Assembly: GCF_001984175.1 (NCBI RefSeq)
Contig: NZ_MTQP01000068.1
Span: forward strand, 620,001-684,000
From: Saccharothrix sp. ALI-22-I
Lineage (GTDB): Bacteria; Actinomycetota; Actinomycetes; Mycobacteriales; Pseudonocardiaceae
Length of the DNA: 64,000 nucleotides
Direction: 5' to 3'
Numbering within the stretch: position 1 is the stretch's first letter; each line of letters begins with the position of its first letter. A model generated the notes under the pieces. It saw only the letters and a program-made list of their open reading frames with translations, was not told the DNA's origin and did no database searches. Positions 52,418 through 62,926 of the stretch are shown here, piece after piece. The position numbers and the translations under genes are program-made.

Positions 52418-53593
52418 ATGAGTGCTCGGGACTGGATCGAGAAGGACTTCTACCGCGAGCTGGGCGTCACCTCCGACGCGTCGGCCGACGAGATCAAGAA
52501 GGCGTACCGGAAGTTGGCGCGGGAGCTCCACCCCGACGCCAACCCCGGTGACGCCAAGGCCGAGTCGCGGTTCAAGGCGGTGTCCGAGGCCTACGGCGTC
52601 CTCTCGGACGCAGCCAAGCGCAAGCAGTACGACGAGGCCCGCCGCCTCTTCTCCGGAGGCGGCGGGTTCCCCGGCGGGTTCGGCACCGGCAGCGGGTTCG
52701 ACGTGGGCGACCTGTTCGGCCGCCAAGGCGCCGGCGCGCAGCAGCCGGGCGGCATGGGCGGGCTCGGCGACCTGCTCGGCGGCCTGTTCAACCGCCGGGG
52801 CGGCACGTCCGCGTCGGCGACCAGGCCGCGGCGGGGCGAGGACGTCGAAACCGATGTCCGGATCGACTTCACCGAGGCCGTCAAGGGCGCGACCGTGCCC
52901 ATGCGGCTGTCCAGCCCGGCGAGCTGCGGCACGTGCGCGGGTTCCGGTGCGCGCCCCGGCACGTCGCCGCGGACCTGCACGAACTGCGGCGGCGCCGGCC
53001 TGGTCACCCGCAGTCAGGGCGCGTTCGCGTTCTCCGAGCCGTGCACCGACTGCCGCGGCACCGGGCGGATCGTGGACGACCCGTGCCCGGAGTGCGGCGG
53101 CGACGGCGTGAGCACGAAGACCCGGACGCTGACCATCCGCATCCCACCGGGCGTGGACGACGGCCAGCGGATCAGGCTGGCCGGGCAGGGTGAGCCGGGG
53201 CGCAACAACGGGCCGGCCGGTGACCTGTTCGTGCGCGTGCACGTCAACCCGCACCCGCTGTTCGGCCGATCGGGCAACGACCTGACCGTCACCGTTCCGG
53301 TGACCTTCCCCGAGCTGGCGCTGGGCACGACGTTGACCGTGCCGACGCTTGAGGGCAAGGTGACGTTGAAGGTGCCCGCGGGCACGGCCAGTGGCCGGGT
53401 GCTGCGGGCCAAGGGCAAGGGCATCGCCAAGCGCGACGGCCAGGTCGGCGACCTGCTCATCACGCTGAACGTGGCGGTGCCGAACAACATGGACGCCGAA
53501 GCACGGGAGGCGTTGGAGAACTACGCGTCGGCGACGGCGAAGCACGACCCGCGCGCTGAGCTCAACGCCCTGTTGGAGAAGAGGTCGGTGTGA
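52418..53593 (+). CDS. dnaJ: Co-chaperone DnaJ
   Basis: Hsp40 of 391 residues. The J domain (residues 9-75) has the HPD tripeptide in ELHPDANPGD. A Gly/Phe-rich region follows, then a zinc domain with four CxxCxGxG motifs (CGTCAGSG, CTNCGGAG, CTDCRGTG, CPECGGDG) and the C-terminal substrate domains. It stimulates DnaK ATPase. GAAGGGGGG precedes the ATG by about 10 bases. Confidence 0.96.
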   Translation: MSARDWIEKDFYRELGVTSDASADEIKKAYRKLARELHPDANPGDAKAESRFKAVSEAYGVLSDAAKRKQYDEARRLFSGGGGFPGGFGTGSGFDVGDLFGRQGAGAQQPGGMGGLGDLLGGLFNRRGGTSASATRPRRGEDVETDVRIDFTEAVKGATVPMRLSSPASCGTCAGSGARPGTSPRTCTNCGGAGLVTRSQGAFAFSEPCTDCRGTGRIVDDPCPECGGDGVSTKTRTLTIRIPPGVDDGQRIRLAGQGEPGRNNGPAGDLFVRVHVNPHPLFGRSGNDLTVTVPVTFPELALGTTLTVPTLEGKVTLKVPAGTASGRVLRAKGKGIAKRDGQVGDLLITLNVAVPNNMDAEAREALENYASATAKHDPRAELNALLEKRSV

Positions 53594-54018
53594 GCTTCCC
53601 GTTCCCGCCCGGCACCGACGAGGACACGCCGTTCTTCGTCATCTCCGTGGCGGCCCAGTTGTCCGGCCTGCACGCCCAGACCCTCCGAGCCTATGACCGG
53701 CTGGGTCTGGTCTCGCCGGGCCGCACCTCCGGCGGTGGGCGCCGGTACTCGATGCGCGACATCGTGCTGCTGCGGGAGGTGCAGCGCCTCTCCCAGGAGG
53801 AGGGCGTGAACCTGGCCGGCGTCAAGCGGATCATCGAGCTGGAGAACGAGGTGGGCGCGCTGCGCGCCAAGGTGAACGAGCTGACCGAACAACTAGCATC
53901 CGCCATGGCCGCCGCCGAGCACGCCGCCGCGTCAGTGCACGCCTCGTACCGCCGTGATCTGGTGCCGGTGCGCCACGAGACAGCCCTGGTCGTCTGGAAG
54001 CCGAACTCCAAGCGCTGA
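53590..54018 (+). CDS. hspR: Heat-shock repressor HspR (MerR family)
   Basis: A 142-residue MerR-type repressor. The HTH is ISVAAQLSGLHAQTLRAYDR followed by SPGRTSGGGRRYSMRDIVLL. A C-terminal coiled coil and the end SYRRDLVPVRHETALVVW-like sequence follow. HspR binds HAIR elements, with DnaK as co-repressor. GTG 53590 overlaps the dnaJ stop by four bases, making it the last gene of dnaK-grpE-dnaJ-hspR. Predicted targets here are its own operon and clpB. Confidence 0.95.
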   Translation: MSFPFPPGTDEDTPFFVISVAAQLSGLHAQTLRAYDRLGLVSPGRTSGGGRRYSMRDIVLLREVQRLSQEEGVNLAGVKRIIELENEVGALRAKVNELTEQLASAMAAAEHAAASVHASYRRDLVPVRHETALVVWKPNSKR

Positions 54019-54374
54019 CCAGCAGCGATGCGCCTCCAAGCCGCTCCTACGGCGGCTCGCCCGCATCGCACGATCGGGTGATCATCACCAACCCACCTCA
54101 AGAAACACCGTTATCTTCAACCTGAAACGTCGGTTGAAACAACGAGGAACCCGCGCAACCCCACCCCCACACCACCACCGACCCCCACTCTCACGCAGAC
54201 CCCCACTCCCGCCCCCAACTCCCGCCCCACACCGCCGCCTCCCACGCGCACGCTGCCGCCCGACGCCGCTGCTGCCGCCCGACGCCACTGCCGCTGTCCA
54301 CGCTGCCGTCCCACGCCGCCGCCCCAACCGGCGGCCGGAACCCGCAGCGGTCCGGAACCCGCCAGACTGGAGCC
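54019..54374. other. C-rich low-complexity intergenic region
   Basis: 356 bases, strongly C-rich on the plus strand, with degenerate CCCCACxCCC units and a near-duplication of GCTGCCGCCCGACGCC around 54261-54295. No gene, hairpin terminator or operator could be supported. It may be a slippage-prone tract. Confidence 0.5.
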
Positions 54375-55037
54375 GTGGACTACGTCTTCGTGCACGGCAC
54401 CACCCAGTCGCCGGCGGCCTGGCGTCCCGTGGAGGAACTGCTCCGCCGACGCGGCCACCGCACTGTCGCCGTGGACTTGCCCACCGACCGGCCCGAGCTG
54501 CGCGCCGTCGACTACGCCGCGATCGCCCGTGCGCAGATCGGCGACTTGCTCGCCCCGGTGCTGGTCGGGCACTCCGGCGCCGGTCTGCTGATGCCCGCCA
54601 TCGCGCGGGCTGTCGGGGCGTCCCACCTGGTGTGGGTCGCCGCGATGATTCCCGGTCCGGTGTGTCTGGCCGACGAGTTGGCGGTCGAGACCGGTGAGAT
54701 GTTCAACCCTGAGTGGCGGTCGCTCACCGAACCGCCCACTGCGGACCCGGTCGTGGCGACGTACTTCCTGTTCCACGACTGCGATTTGGCGGGTGTGCGC
54801 GCCGGACTGAAGACCCTGCGCCTGTTCTACCCCGCTGCGACGTACCGCGAGGTCCACGAGCTGCCGGAGCTGCCGTCGACCTACGTCCTGCCGCGTGAGG
54901 ATCGCACGCTGTTGCCGTCGTGGATGCGTCGGGCGGCGCGTGAACGGCTCGGGGTCGAGGCGATTGAGGTTGACGGCGGGCACTGCCCGCAGACCAGCAG
55001 GCCCGAGACGTTGGCGGCTGTGCTCGGTGCGGTGTGA
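54375..55037 (+). CDS. Alpha/beta hydrolase
   Basis: A 220-residue alpha/beta-hydrolase of the small AB_hydrolase_6/esterase type. It starts MDYVFVHGTTQSPAAWRPVE (oxyanion HG). The nucleophile elbow is VLVGHSGAGLL and the catalytic His is in VDGGHCPQTSRPE near the C-terminus. Resembles salicylate-esterase-like hydrolases. Substrate unknown. GTG 54375. Confidence 0.85.
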   Translation: MDYVFVHGTTQSPAAWRPVEELLRRRGHRTVAVDLPTDRPELRAVDYAAIARAQIGDLLAPVLVGHSGAGLLMPAIARAVGASHLVWVAAMIPGPVCLADELAVETGEMFNPEWRSLTEPPTADPVVATYFLFHDCDLAGVRAGLKTLRLFYPAATYREVHELPELPSTYVLPREDRTLLPSWMRRAARERLGVEAIEVDGGHCPQTSRPETLAAVLGAV

Positions 55038-55214
55038 ACGGCCCTGAATGCACGGCGCGGCGTGAACGGCAGGGAGTGCGCGGCGCCGAGTGGACGCGCC
55101 GAGTGTGCGGCACGGCGTGGACGGCACCGCGTGCAAGGCCCGGTGTGCGCGAGCCGATGTGAAACTTGCTCGGGTCGGCCGGTTTCGCCTGGTCAGGCCA
55201 GTCGGCGTTGGTGC
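55038..55214. other. Short degenerate-repeat spacer
   Basis: 177 bases between convergent genes, with several degenerate copies of CGGCGTGAACGGC and CGGCGTGGACGGC about 30-60 bases apart. It looks like a decayed short repeat; no gene. Confidence 0.4.
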
Positions 55215-56390
55215 TCAGTCCAGGGTGAATGGGTCGTACTTGATCCGGTCCAGCGGTGTCCCGGCGACGAGCATCCGGGACACGGTCGCCCGGATCATTG
55301 ACGGCGAGCCGCACACCAGCACGTCCCGGTCGTCCCACGCCCCGTAGCGCGTGACCACGTCGGCCAGCGTGCCCTGTTCGACGCCGCGCGCACCGGGGTC
55401 CGATTCCAGCACCGGCACGACGGTCAACCACGGGTTGGTCATGGCGAACCGTTGGAGGTTGTCCAGGTCGTACAGGTCCTCGCGGGTCCGCCCGCCCATG
55501 AACAGGTGCACGCGCGGGTTCTCGCCCCACTGGGCCATCTCGTCGATGATCGCGTGCATCGGCGCCACACCGGTGCCGCCGGCGACCATCAGCACGTCCC
55601 GGCCGGACTTGCGGTCGACGCTCAGCCGACCCATCGGCGGGCCGATGCGCCACACGTCACCGGGCTGCGTGTGGCCGACGATCGACCGGCTCACCCACCC
55701 GCCCTCGACCGAGCGGATGTGGAACTCGATGATGCCGTCGTCGCGGGGCGCGTTCGCGGGCGAGAAGTACCGCCACAGCCGCGCCCGCTGGGGCGTCTCG
55801 ACGCTCACGTACTGGCCGGACCGATACCCGACCGGGTGATCCGGCTGCAACCGCACGACCGCCAGGTCCCAGCTCACCCGCTGGTGCTCCAGCACGGTGG
55901 CGTGCCAGTAGGCCGGCCCGTCGTCGGCCGCCGCCGCTTCCTGCATGGCGCGGGCCATGATCGTGTAGGCCTCGGCCCACGCCATCTCGACCTTCGGGGT
56001 CCACGCGGGCCCGGCGAACTTCTTCACCGCCGCCAACAACGCCGTGCCGACCGACTCGTAGTGCACGTTGATGACACCGAACTTGCGGTGGTCACGGCCG
56101 AGCTGGCGCAGGAACGGGATCAGGTCGTCGGGTCTGTCCACCATCTGCACGACGTGGACCAGGGCGCGCAGCAGTCGGCTGCGCTGGACCTCCATGTTCG
56201 CGGGGAACATCTCACGGGTCGCCGGCGCGAGGCTGAAGAGCATGCCGTAGAAGAACTTCGCTACCTCTTCGGCGCGCGGCTCCACCACCGCGAAGCTCTC
56301 CCGGATCATCCGCACCATAGCGGTGACGCCAGGAGGAGGTTCTCGGTGTGGGGGGCTCGGGATGGGGCTCAACACAGCGTTCGCAGTCAT
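55215..56390 (-). CDS. Flavohaemoprotein-like globin with FAD/NAD(P) reductase domain
   Basis: A 391-residue cytoplasmic protein. Residues ~20-150 are a globin domain (KFFYGMLFSLAPATREMFPA; proximal region LGRDHRKFGVINVHYESVG). Residues ~155-390 are a ferredoxin-reductase module with FAD RxYS-type WRYFSPANAP, the NAD motif VAGGTGVAPMHAII and C-terminal VCGSPSMIRATVSRML. Flavohaemoproteins detoxify NO to nitrate or handle D-lactate; this divergent actinobacterial type is not fully assigned. ATG 56388-56390. Confidence 0.88.
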   Translation of the reverse strand: MTANAVLSPIPSPPHREPPPGVTAMVRMIRESFAVVEPRAEEVAKFFYGMLFSLAPATREMFPANMEVQRSRLLRALVHVVQMVDRPDDLIPFLRQLGRDHRKFGVINVHYESVGTALLAAVKKFAGPAWTPKVEMAWAEAYTIMARAMQEAAAADDGPAYWHATVLEHQRVSWDLAVVRLQPDHPVGYRSGQYVSVETPQRARLWRYFSPANAPRDDGIIEFHIRSVEGGWVSRSIVGHTQPGDVWRIGPPMGRLSVDRKSGRDVLMVAGGTGVAPMHAIIDEMAQWGENPRVHLFMGGRTREDLYDLDNLQRFAMTNPWLTVVPVLESDPGARGVEQGTLADVVTRYGAWDDRDVLVCGSPSMIRATVSRMLVAGTPLDRIKYDPFTLD

Positions 56391-56474
56391 GGTCCGGGCG
56401 CAGTCTCCACGTTTCTGGCGGCGCCAGCAAGGGCGCTACGACCTCGTCAAGCTTCCATCCCCGACGAAGGGACA

Positions 56475-56570
56475 CTAACCCGCCAACTGGCCGCGCGGCT
56501 CCTTGATGCCACGTTCGAGTGCAGTGCGGTTACGGAAGGTCACACACCGTTCCATCGCACGGGTGGGCAT
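56475..56570 (-). CDS. Possible 31-residue protein
   Basis: ATG at 56568-56570 preceded by GGAAGGG opens a 31-codon frame, MPTRAMERCVTFRNRTALER to the end PRGQLAG, terminated by TAG. Only moderate GC3 (about 22 of 30) and the short length keep this tentative; it could be a leader peptide for the downstream flavohaemoprotein gene. Confidence 0.3.
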   Translation of the reverse strand: MPTRAMERCVTFRNRTALERGIKEPRGQLAG

Positions 56571-56782
56571 TCCCTTCCACGTATACCTAATGTGCCGCTC
56601 GCAGCCCACTCTGAGGTGTAAAGCCCGACCACGTCGCGTGCGCGATCTCGCACGGAGGGGTGCACAACTCCCCCGCTTCACGACGTCAAGACGTCCCGCC
56701 GCCGTACGGGCGACGGGACGTTCGTCATATTCACCCCAGTGGGGGCCGGCAGACCGCACCGGTGCCGTGGGCCGCAGTCGCC

Positions 56783-56833
56783 TGTGGATTCCCACCTGCG
56801 GATTGTGGACAACTCGGGTGCCGCTGTGGACAA
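56783..56833 (+). repeat. DnaA-box-like repeats
   Basis: TGTGGATTC (56783, partial), TGTGGACAA (56804) and TGTGGACAA (56825), spaced 21 bases. The last two equal the TTGTCCACA DnaA box in reverse. No dispersed ~80-bp element precedes them here. Confidence 0.6.
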
Positions 56834-56859
56834 CCGGCTACGACATGTGGGTGACAGCG

Positions 56860-57240
56860 TCAGGACAGTGCGGCACGCTCCGCTGCGCTGAGTTCGACGC
56901 AGAACTCGTTGCCCTCCGGATCGGCCAGCACGACCCACCCGCGACCGTTGGGCCGGCGCTGGTCGTCGACCAGGGTCGCCCCGATCCCCATCAGCCGCTC
57001 GACCTCGGCGTCACGGGTGGTCTCGGCTTGGAGGTCGAGGTGCACCCGGTTCTTCACCGTCTTGCCCTCTGGGACCTCGATGAACAGCAATCCCGGCCCT
57101 TCCGGCAGCTGGACGAGCGCTTCGGGGTCGCCCGGCTGGTCGTCGTCGCTCACCGGCCGGCCGGTGACCTGGCTCCACCACTGGGCCAGCGCGTAGGCGT
57201 CCTTGCAGTCGAACGTGATGTGGTGCACGAGGGAGGTCAT
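56860..57240 (-). CDS. VOC family protein
   Basis: A 126-residue glyoxalase-fold protein. It begins VHHITFDCKDAYALAQWWSQ and has VPEGKTVKNRVHLDLQAETT and GWVVLADPEGNEFCVELS. This matches the widespread actinobacterial glyoxalase-like family of unassigned substrate. ATG 57238-57240. It lies between the flavohaemoprotein promoter region and the divergent clpB gene. Confidence 0.87.
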   Translation of the reverse strand: MTSLVHHITFDCKDAYALAQWWSQVTGRPVSDDDQPGDPEALVQLPEGPGLLFIEVPEGKTVKNRVHLDLQAETTRDAEVERLMGIGATLVDDQRRPNGRGWVVLADPEGNEFCVELSAAERAALS

Positions 57241-57330
57241 GCGCAGATCCTCATGTTCGCGCCGATCGGCCGCACCCGAGTTTCGGCGGCTCGCCGGGCC
57301 CCGTGGCTCAGACCACACCACATCCACTAG

Positions 57331-57351
57331 GTTGAGTGGAACTGACTCAAC
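57331..57351. promoter_or_regulatory. HAIR (HspR) operator before clpB
   Basis: GTTGAGT-N7-ACTCAAC, with perfectly complementary arms, 77 bases before the clpB start. Places clpB under HspR with the dnaK operon. Confidence 0.88.
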
Positions 57352-57427
57352 TTTTCTGACGTTGACCGGGATGATGGCTGGCGCGGAACGCCGGCCCTTG
57401 CGCACGAACACCCGACCGAGGTGAGGA

Positions 57428-60010
<2,583 letters not shown>

Positions 60011-60040
60011 GGCCGTGGTGAACGGCCGCGGTTGAGCGGT

Positions 60041-60094
60041 GTCGCGCAGGGGTCCTCCGTCCGGGGGGCCCCTGTTCTCGACCCGGAAGATCGT
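60041..60094 (+). repeat. Dispersed ~80-bp element, partial copy D (left of methyltransferase)
   Basis: CGCAGGGGTCCTCCGTCCGG then GGGGCCCCTGTTCT matches about 29 of 34 bases of copy B; the later half is degraded. Same orientation as copies A-C. Confidence 0.6.
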
Positions 60095-60107
60095 GATCCT
60101 GGATACC

Positions 60108-60761
60108 GTGTCGGACGTGGACACGGACGACTGGTTGGCCGACACCCGAGCCTCTTACGACACGGTCGCGGTCAGCTATGCCGACTACGTGCGCGGCGCT
60201 ATCGCCGGTGACCAGTACCTCCGCACGGCTCTGGCGTTGTTCGCCGACAGCGTGCGGGCCGCCGGTGACGGGCCGGTGGCGGACGTCGGCTGCGGCCCCG
60301 GAGACGTCACCGCCCACCTGCACGAACTCGGTGTCGACGCCTTCGGCGTCGACCTCTCCCCCGGGATGATCGACGTGGCCCGGCGCGACCACCCCGGCCT
60401 CCGGTTCGAGGTGGGCTCGATGACGGACCTGGACCTGCCCGACGCCTCGGTGGCCGGCCTGCTCGCCTGGTGGTCGTTGATCCACATCCCCGATGAGGAG
60501 GTGGCGACCGTGTTCGCGCACTTCCACCGGGTGTTGCGCCCAGGCGGACCGCTGCAACTCGGGTTTCACGTCGGCGACGTGTCCCGGTTGAAGACACAGG
60601 GCTACGGAGGTCACCCGATGAAGGTCCACGTCCACCGCCGTCAGCCGGACAAGGTGGCTTCCTGGCTGCGCGACGCCGGGTTCACGGTCGAGGCCCAGTG
60701 GCTTCTCGACCCGGACGAGGAAGTTCCGGGAGCGATCCTGTTCGCGCGCCGCCGTCCCTAG
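60108..60761 (+). CDS. SAM-dependent methyltransferase
   Basis: A 217-residue class I methyltransferase. Motif I is VADVGCGPGDVTAHLHELGV, followed by DAFGVDLSPGMIDVARRDHP and GSMTDLDLPDASVAGLLAWW. The post-motif region is HFHRVLRPGGPLQLGFHVGD. Similar to ubiquinone/tocopherol-type small-molecule methyltransferases; substrate unknown. The start is uncertain: GTG 60108 is used, with GTG 60117 or the frame's ATG-less upstream part as alternatives. It lies between two copies of the dispersed element. Confidence 0.8.
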   Translation: MSDVDTDDWLADTRASYDTVAVSYADYVRGAIAGDQYLRTALALFADSVRAAGDGPVADVGCGPGDVTAHLHELGVDAFGVDLSPGMIDVARRDHPGLRFEVGSMTDLDLPDASVAGLLAWWSLIHIPDEEVATVFAHFHRVLRPGGPLQLGFHVGDVSRLKTQGYGGHPMKVHVHRRQPDKVASWLRDAGFTVEAQWLLDPDEEVPGAILFARRRP

Positions 60762-60807
60762 CTCCGGCGCGGTTCGAGGCCGGGCGGCCGCAGTCGAACG
60801 AACTCTG

Positions 60808-60887
60808 CTCCGCAGGCGTCCCCCGCCCGGGGGGACCCCTGTTCTTAACTCTGCCGCACAGGGCCGACACTCCGAAGCGATCAGGCC
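60808..60887 (+). repeat. Dispersed ~80-bp element, copy B (right of methyltransferase)
   Basis: CTCCGCAGGCGTCCCCCGCC then CGGGGGGACCCCTGTTCTTA and CTGCCGCACAGGGCCGACAC. Aligns with copy A along its whole length, with compensating changes in the GTCCCCC/GGGGGAC stem. DnaA-like boxes follow. Confidence 0.75.
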
Positions 60888-60892
60888 GCGCC

Positions 60893-60920
60893 TGTGGACA
60901 AACGCTCGGCCTGTGGATAA
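60893..60920 (+). repeat. Two DnaA-box-like repeats
   Basis: TGTGGACAA (60893) and TGTGGATAA (60912), 19 bases apart, the same spacing as the cluster after copy A. Directly downstream of copy B. Confidence 0.65.
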
Positions 60921-61030
60921 CCGGGGAACACGCCTCGCCTCCCGCGATCCGGGTAACAGCTTGATCCGTTTGCGCGAACCACGCCCCAAGTGATCTTCGT
61001 TTGTTCACCGCCGCCCGCTACTCTCGCACC

Positions 61031-61726
61031 GTGGGCATACCGGCGTGGGTCTGGTTCACCGTCGCCGCGGTAGCGGGCGTCGCGGGGTTCGCCCTGCTCG
61101 CGACCGACCGGGCGCAACGAACCGCACGGAACCGCGAACGTCGCCGATGGGCGGCGTTGCGCGGGTGGCAGTTCGAGGAGACCGACCACGTGCTGCCCAC
61201 ACGCTGGGAGAGCGGCGCGATCGCCTACTACGGCGCCGGCGTGGCGAAGGACGTGGTCGCGGGCTCCACCTTCACCGCGGACGGCCGCCGCCAGGTCTAC
61301 GTGCTCGACCACGAGACCAGCGGCAAGGTCAACTCGGTGCTGGTCGGCGTGCGCTGCCGGCGGGCGTTGTCCGTGGTCATCGAGCTGTGGCTGCCCAGCG
61401 TGCCGTTCCAGCGCGACCAGATGCCCGACCTGCTCGGCCCGGTCGGCTCGCGGTACGCGTTCGTCAGCGAACTGCCCGCCGCGCGCAAGCTCATCACCCC
61501 CGACCTGGTGGACGCCGCCGAGGAGATCGGCGCGGACGTCACCGTCGTCTGGCTGGAGGACGACTGGGTGCTGGCCGCCGCGCCGCCCAACTCCACCCCC
61601 GCCCGCCTGGAACGACTGCTGCGCGACCTGGGAGAGCTTGCCGACGTGATCGACCCATTCGAGGCGGACCCCGATTCCGACACCGGTGGCGAAGTCCACC
61701 GCCCGCAGTTCGGGCGCAAGCCGTGA
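61031..61726 (+). CDS. Single-pass membrane protein, hypothetical
   Basis: A 231-residue protein with one N-terminal membrane helix (IPAWVWFTVAAVAGVAGFAL) followed by RAQRTARNRERRR, so the bulk is cytoplasmic (positive-inside rule). The soluble part contains LRGWQFEETDHVLPTRWESG and VYVLDHETSGKVNSVLVGV, resembling DUF3137-like actinobacterial proteins. Function unknown. GTG 61031 is used. Its stop overlaps the next start (GTGA). Confidence 0.75.
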   Translation: MGIPAWVWFTVAAVAGVAGFALLATDRAQRTARNRERRRWAALRGWQFEETDHVLPTRWESGAIAYYGAGVAKDVVAGSTFTADGRRQVYVLDHETSGKVNSVLVGVRCRRALSVVIELWLPSVPFQRDQMPDLLGPVGSRYAFVSELPAARKLITPDLVDAAEEIGADVTVVWLEDDWVLAAAPPNSTPARLERLLRDLGELADVIDPFEADPDSDTGGEVHRPQFGRKP

Positions 61727-62502
61727 CCCCGCCGGCCGCCCTGGTGACCGGCGCCACGTCCGGGATCGGCGCCGCGTTCGCCCGCAGGCTCGCCGCCGAG
61801 GGCCACGACCTGGTGCTCGTCGCCCGCTCGGCGGACCGGCTGGAGGAGACCGCGGCCAAGCTGCGCGCCGCGCACGGCATCACCGCCGAGGTGCTGCGCG
61901 CCGACCTGGCCAGCGGCGAGGGCCGGGCCGCGGTCGCCGACTTCCTGGCCAAGCACGAGGTCGACCTGCTGGTCAACAACGCGGGCTTCGCCCTCTCGAA
62001 CGAGTTCTTCACCGCCGACCCGCTCGAACTCCAGTCCCAACTGGACGTGAACGTGACCAGCGTGCTGCAGCTCACGCGCGCCGTCCTGCCCGGCATGGTG
62101 GCGCGCGGCCGCGGCGACGTGGTCAACGTGTCCAGTGTGGCCGGTTTCCTACCCGGCCGCGGCACGACCTACAGCGCGGACAAAGCGTGGGTGACGGCGT
62201 TCTCCGAGGGTATGGCGATGGCCACGTCGGGCACCGGTGTGCGCGTGATGGCGTTGTGCCCCGGGTTCGTGCGCACCGACTTCCACCAGCGCGCGAAGAT
62301 CGACATGTCGAAGACGCCCGACCTGTTCTACCTCGACGCGGACCGCGTGGTGCACGACTGCCTGGCCGACCTGCGCGCGGGCAAGGCGCTGTCCATTCCG
62401 GGCGCCCAGTACAAAGCGATCACGGTGTTGGCGCGTTTCGTTCCGCGCGCCCTGCTCCGCCGGATAGCCTCCCGCGCGGCGGGCGGACGAGGTCGCACCT
62501 GA
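61723..62502 (+). CDS. SDR family oxidoreductase
   Basis: A 259-residue NAD(P)-dependent short-chain dehydrogenase. The cofactor motif is TGATSGIG at residues ~9-16; NNAG, the serine in VNVSSVAG and the YSADK catalytic pair follow. The C-terminal RALLRRIASRAAGGRGRT is basic and may anchor to membrane. It matches the DltE/ketoreductase type used on unspecified alcohols. GTG 61723 overlaps the preceding stop. Confidence 0.9.
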   Translation: MTPPAALVTGATSGIGAAFARRLAAEGHDLVLVARSADRLEETAAKLRAAHGITAEVLRADLASGEGRAAVADFLAKHEVDLLVNNAGFALSNEFFTADPLELQSQLDVNVTSVLQLTRAVLPGMVARGRGDVVNVSSVAGFLPGRGTTYSADKAWVTAFSEGMAMATSGTGVRVMALCPGFVRTDFHQRAKIDMSKTPDLFYLDADRVVHDCLADLRAGKALSIPGAQYKAITVLARFVPRALLRRIASRAAGGRGRT

Positions 62503-62569
62503 ATCGGCGGGAACCTGAACCCGGTCCGGTCCGTCCCACTCCACTAGTTGGAAGAGGGAGGAACCGTCC

Positions 62570-62926
62570 ATGGGCGAACAGTTCTCAGTGGAGCCGCCGG
62601 AGCTCCGCGGGTACGGCGAGTTGCTGACCCGCAACGCGCAGCACTTCATGACGATCAAGGACCACGCCGTCACCAAGGGCGGGGACACCTCCGGTTTCAC
62701 CGGCCTGCTCTCGCTGTTGCAGCCCATCGTCACCGGCGTCGCCAACCTGTACGGCGAAACCCTCGACTTCGCCAACCAGATGATGGTCAAGGAAGCCGAA
62801 GGCCTCAACAAGGCCGCCGACATGTACGAGAAGGGCGAGGAGATGGTGATGAGCCTCGTCGACCGGGTGCTCTCCGAACTCCACGACGTGGCCGAGGCGC
62901 CCTCGCTCGGAGGTGGCGGACGATGA
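62570..62926 (+). CDS. EspC-like type VII secretion-associated protein
   Basis: A 118-residue helical protein of the EspC / DUF2580 (T7SS-target) kind. It reads FSVEPPELRGYGELLTRNAQ, then mostly helix, then EKGEEMVMSLVDRVLSEL. No Sec signal, as expected for ESX substrates. GAGGGAGGA lies 6 bases before ATG 62570. First gene of a tightly overlapped set with the next two; no EccC or other secretion core is in the window. Confidence 0.8.
   Translation: MGEQFSVEPPELRGYGELLTRNAQHFMTIKDHAVTKGGDTSGFTGLLSLLQPIVTGVANLYGETLDFANQMMVKEAEGLNKAADMYEKGEEMVMSLVDRVLSELHDVAEAPSLGGGGR

Larger units (their letters stand above)
56391..56859. other. Upstream region of the flavohaemoprotein gene
   Basis: 469 bases between minus-strand genes. 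It holds an AT-richer stretch around GTATACCTAA (56581-56590) that may be the promoter, a possible 31-residue ORF, and three DnaA-box-like repeats (56783-56833). No operator was recognised. Confidence 0.5.
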
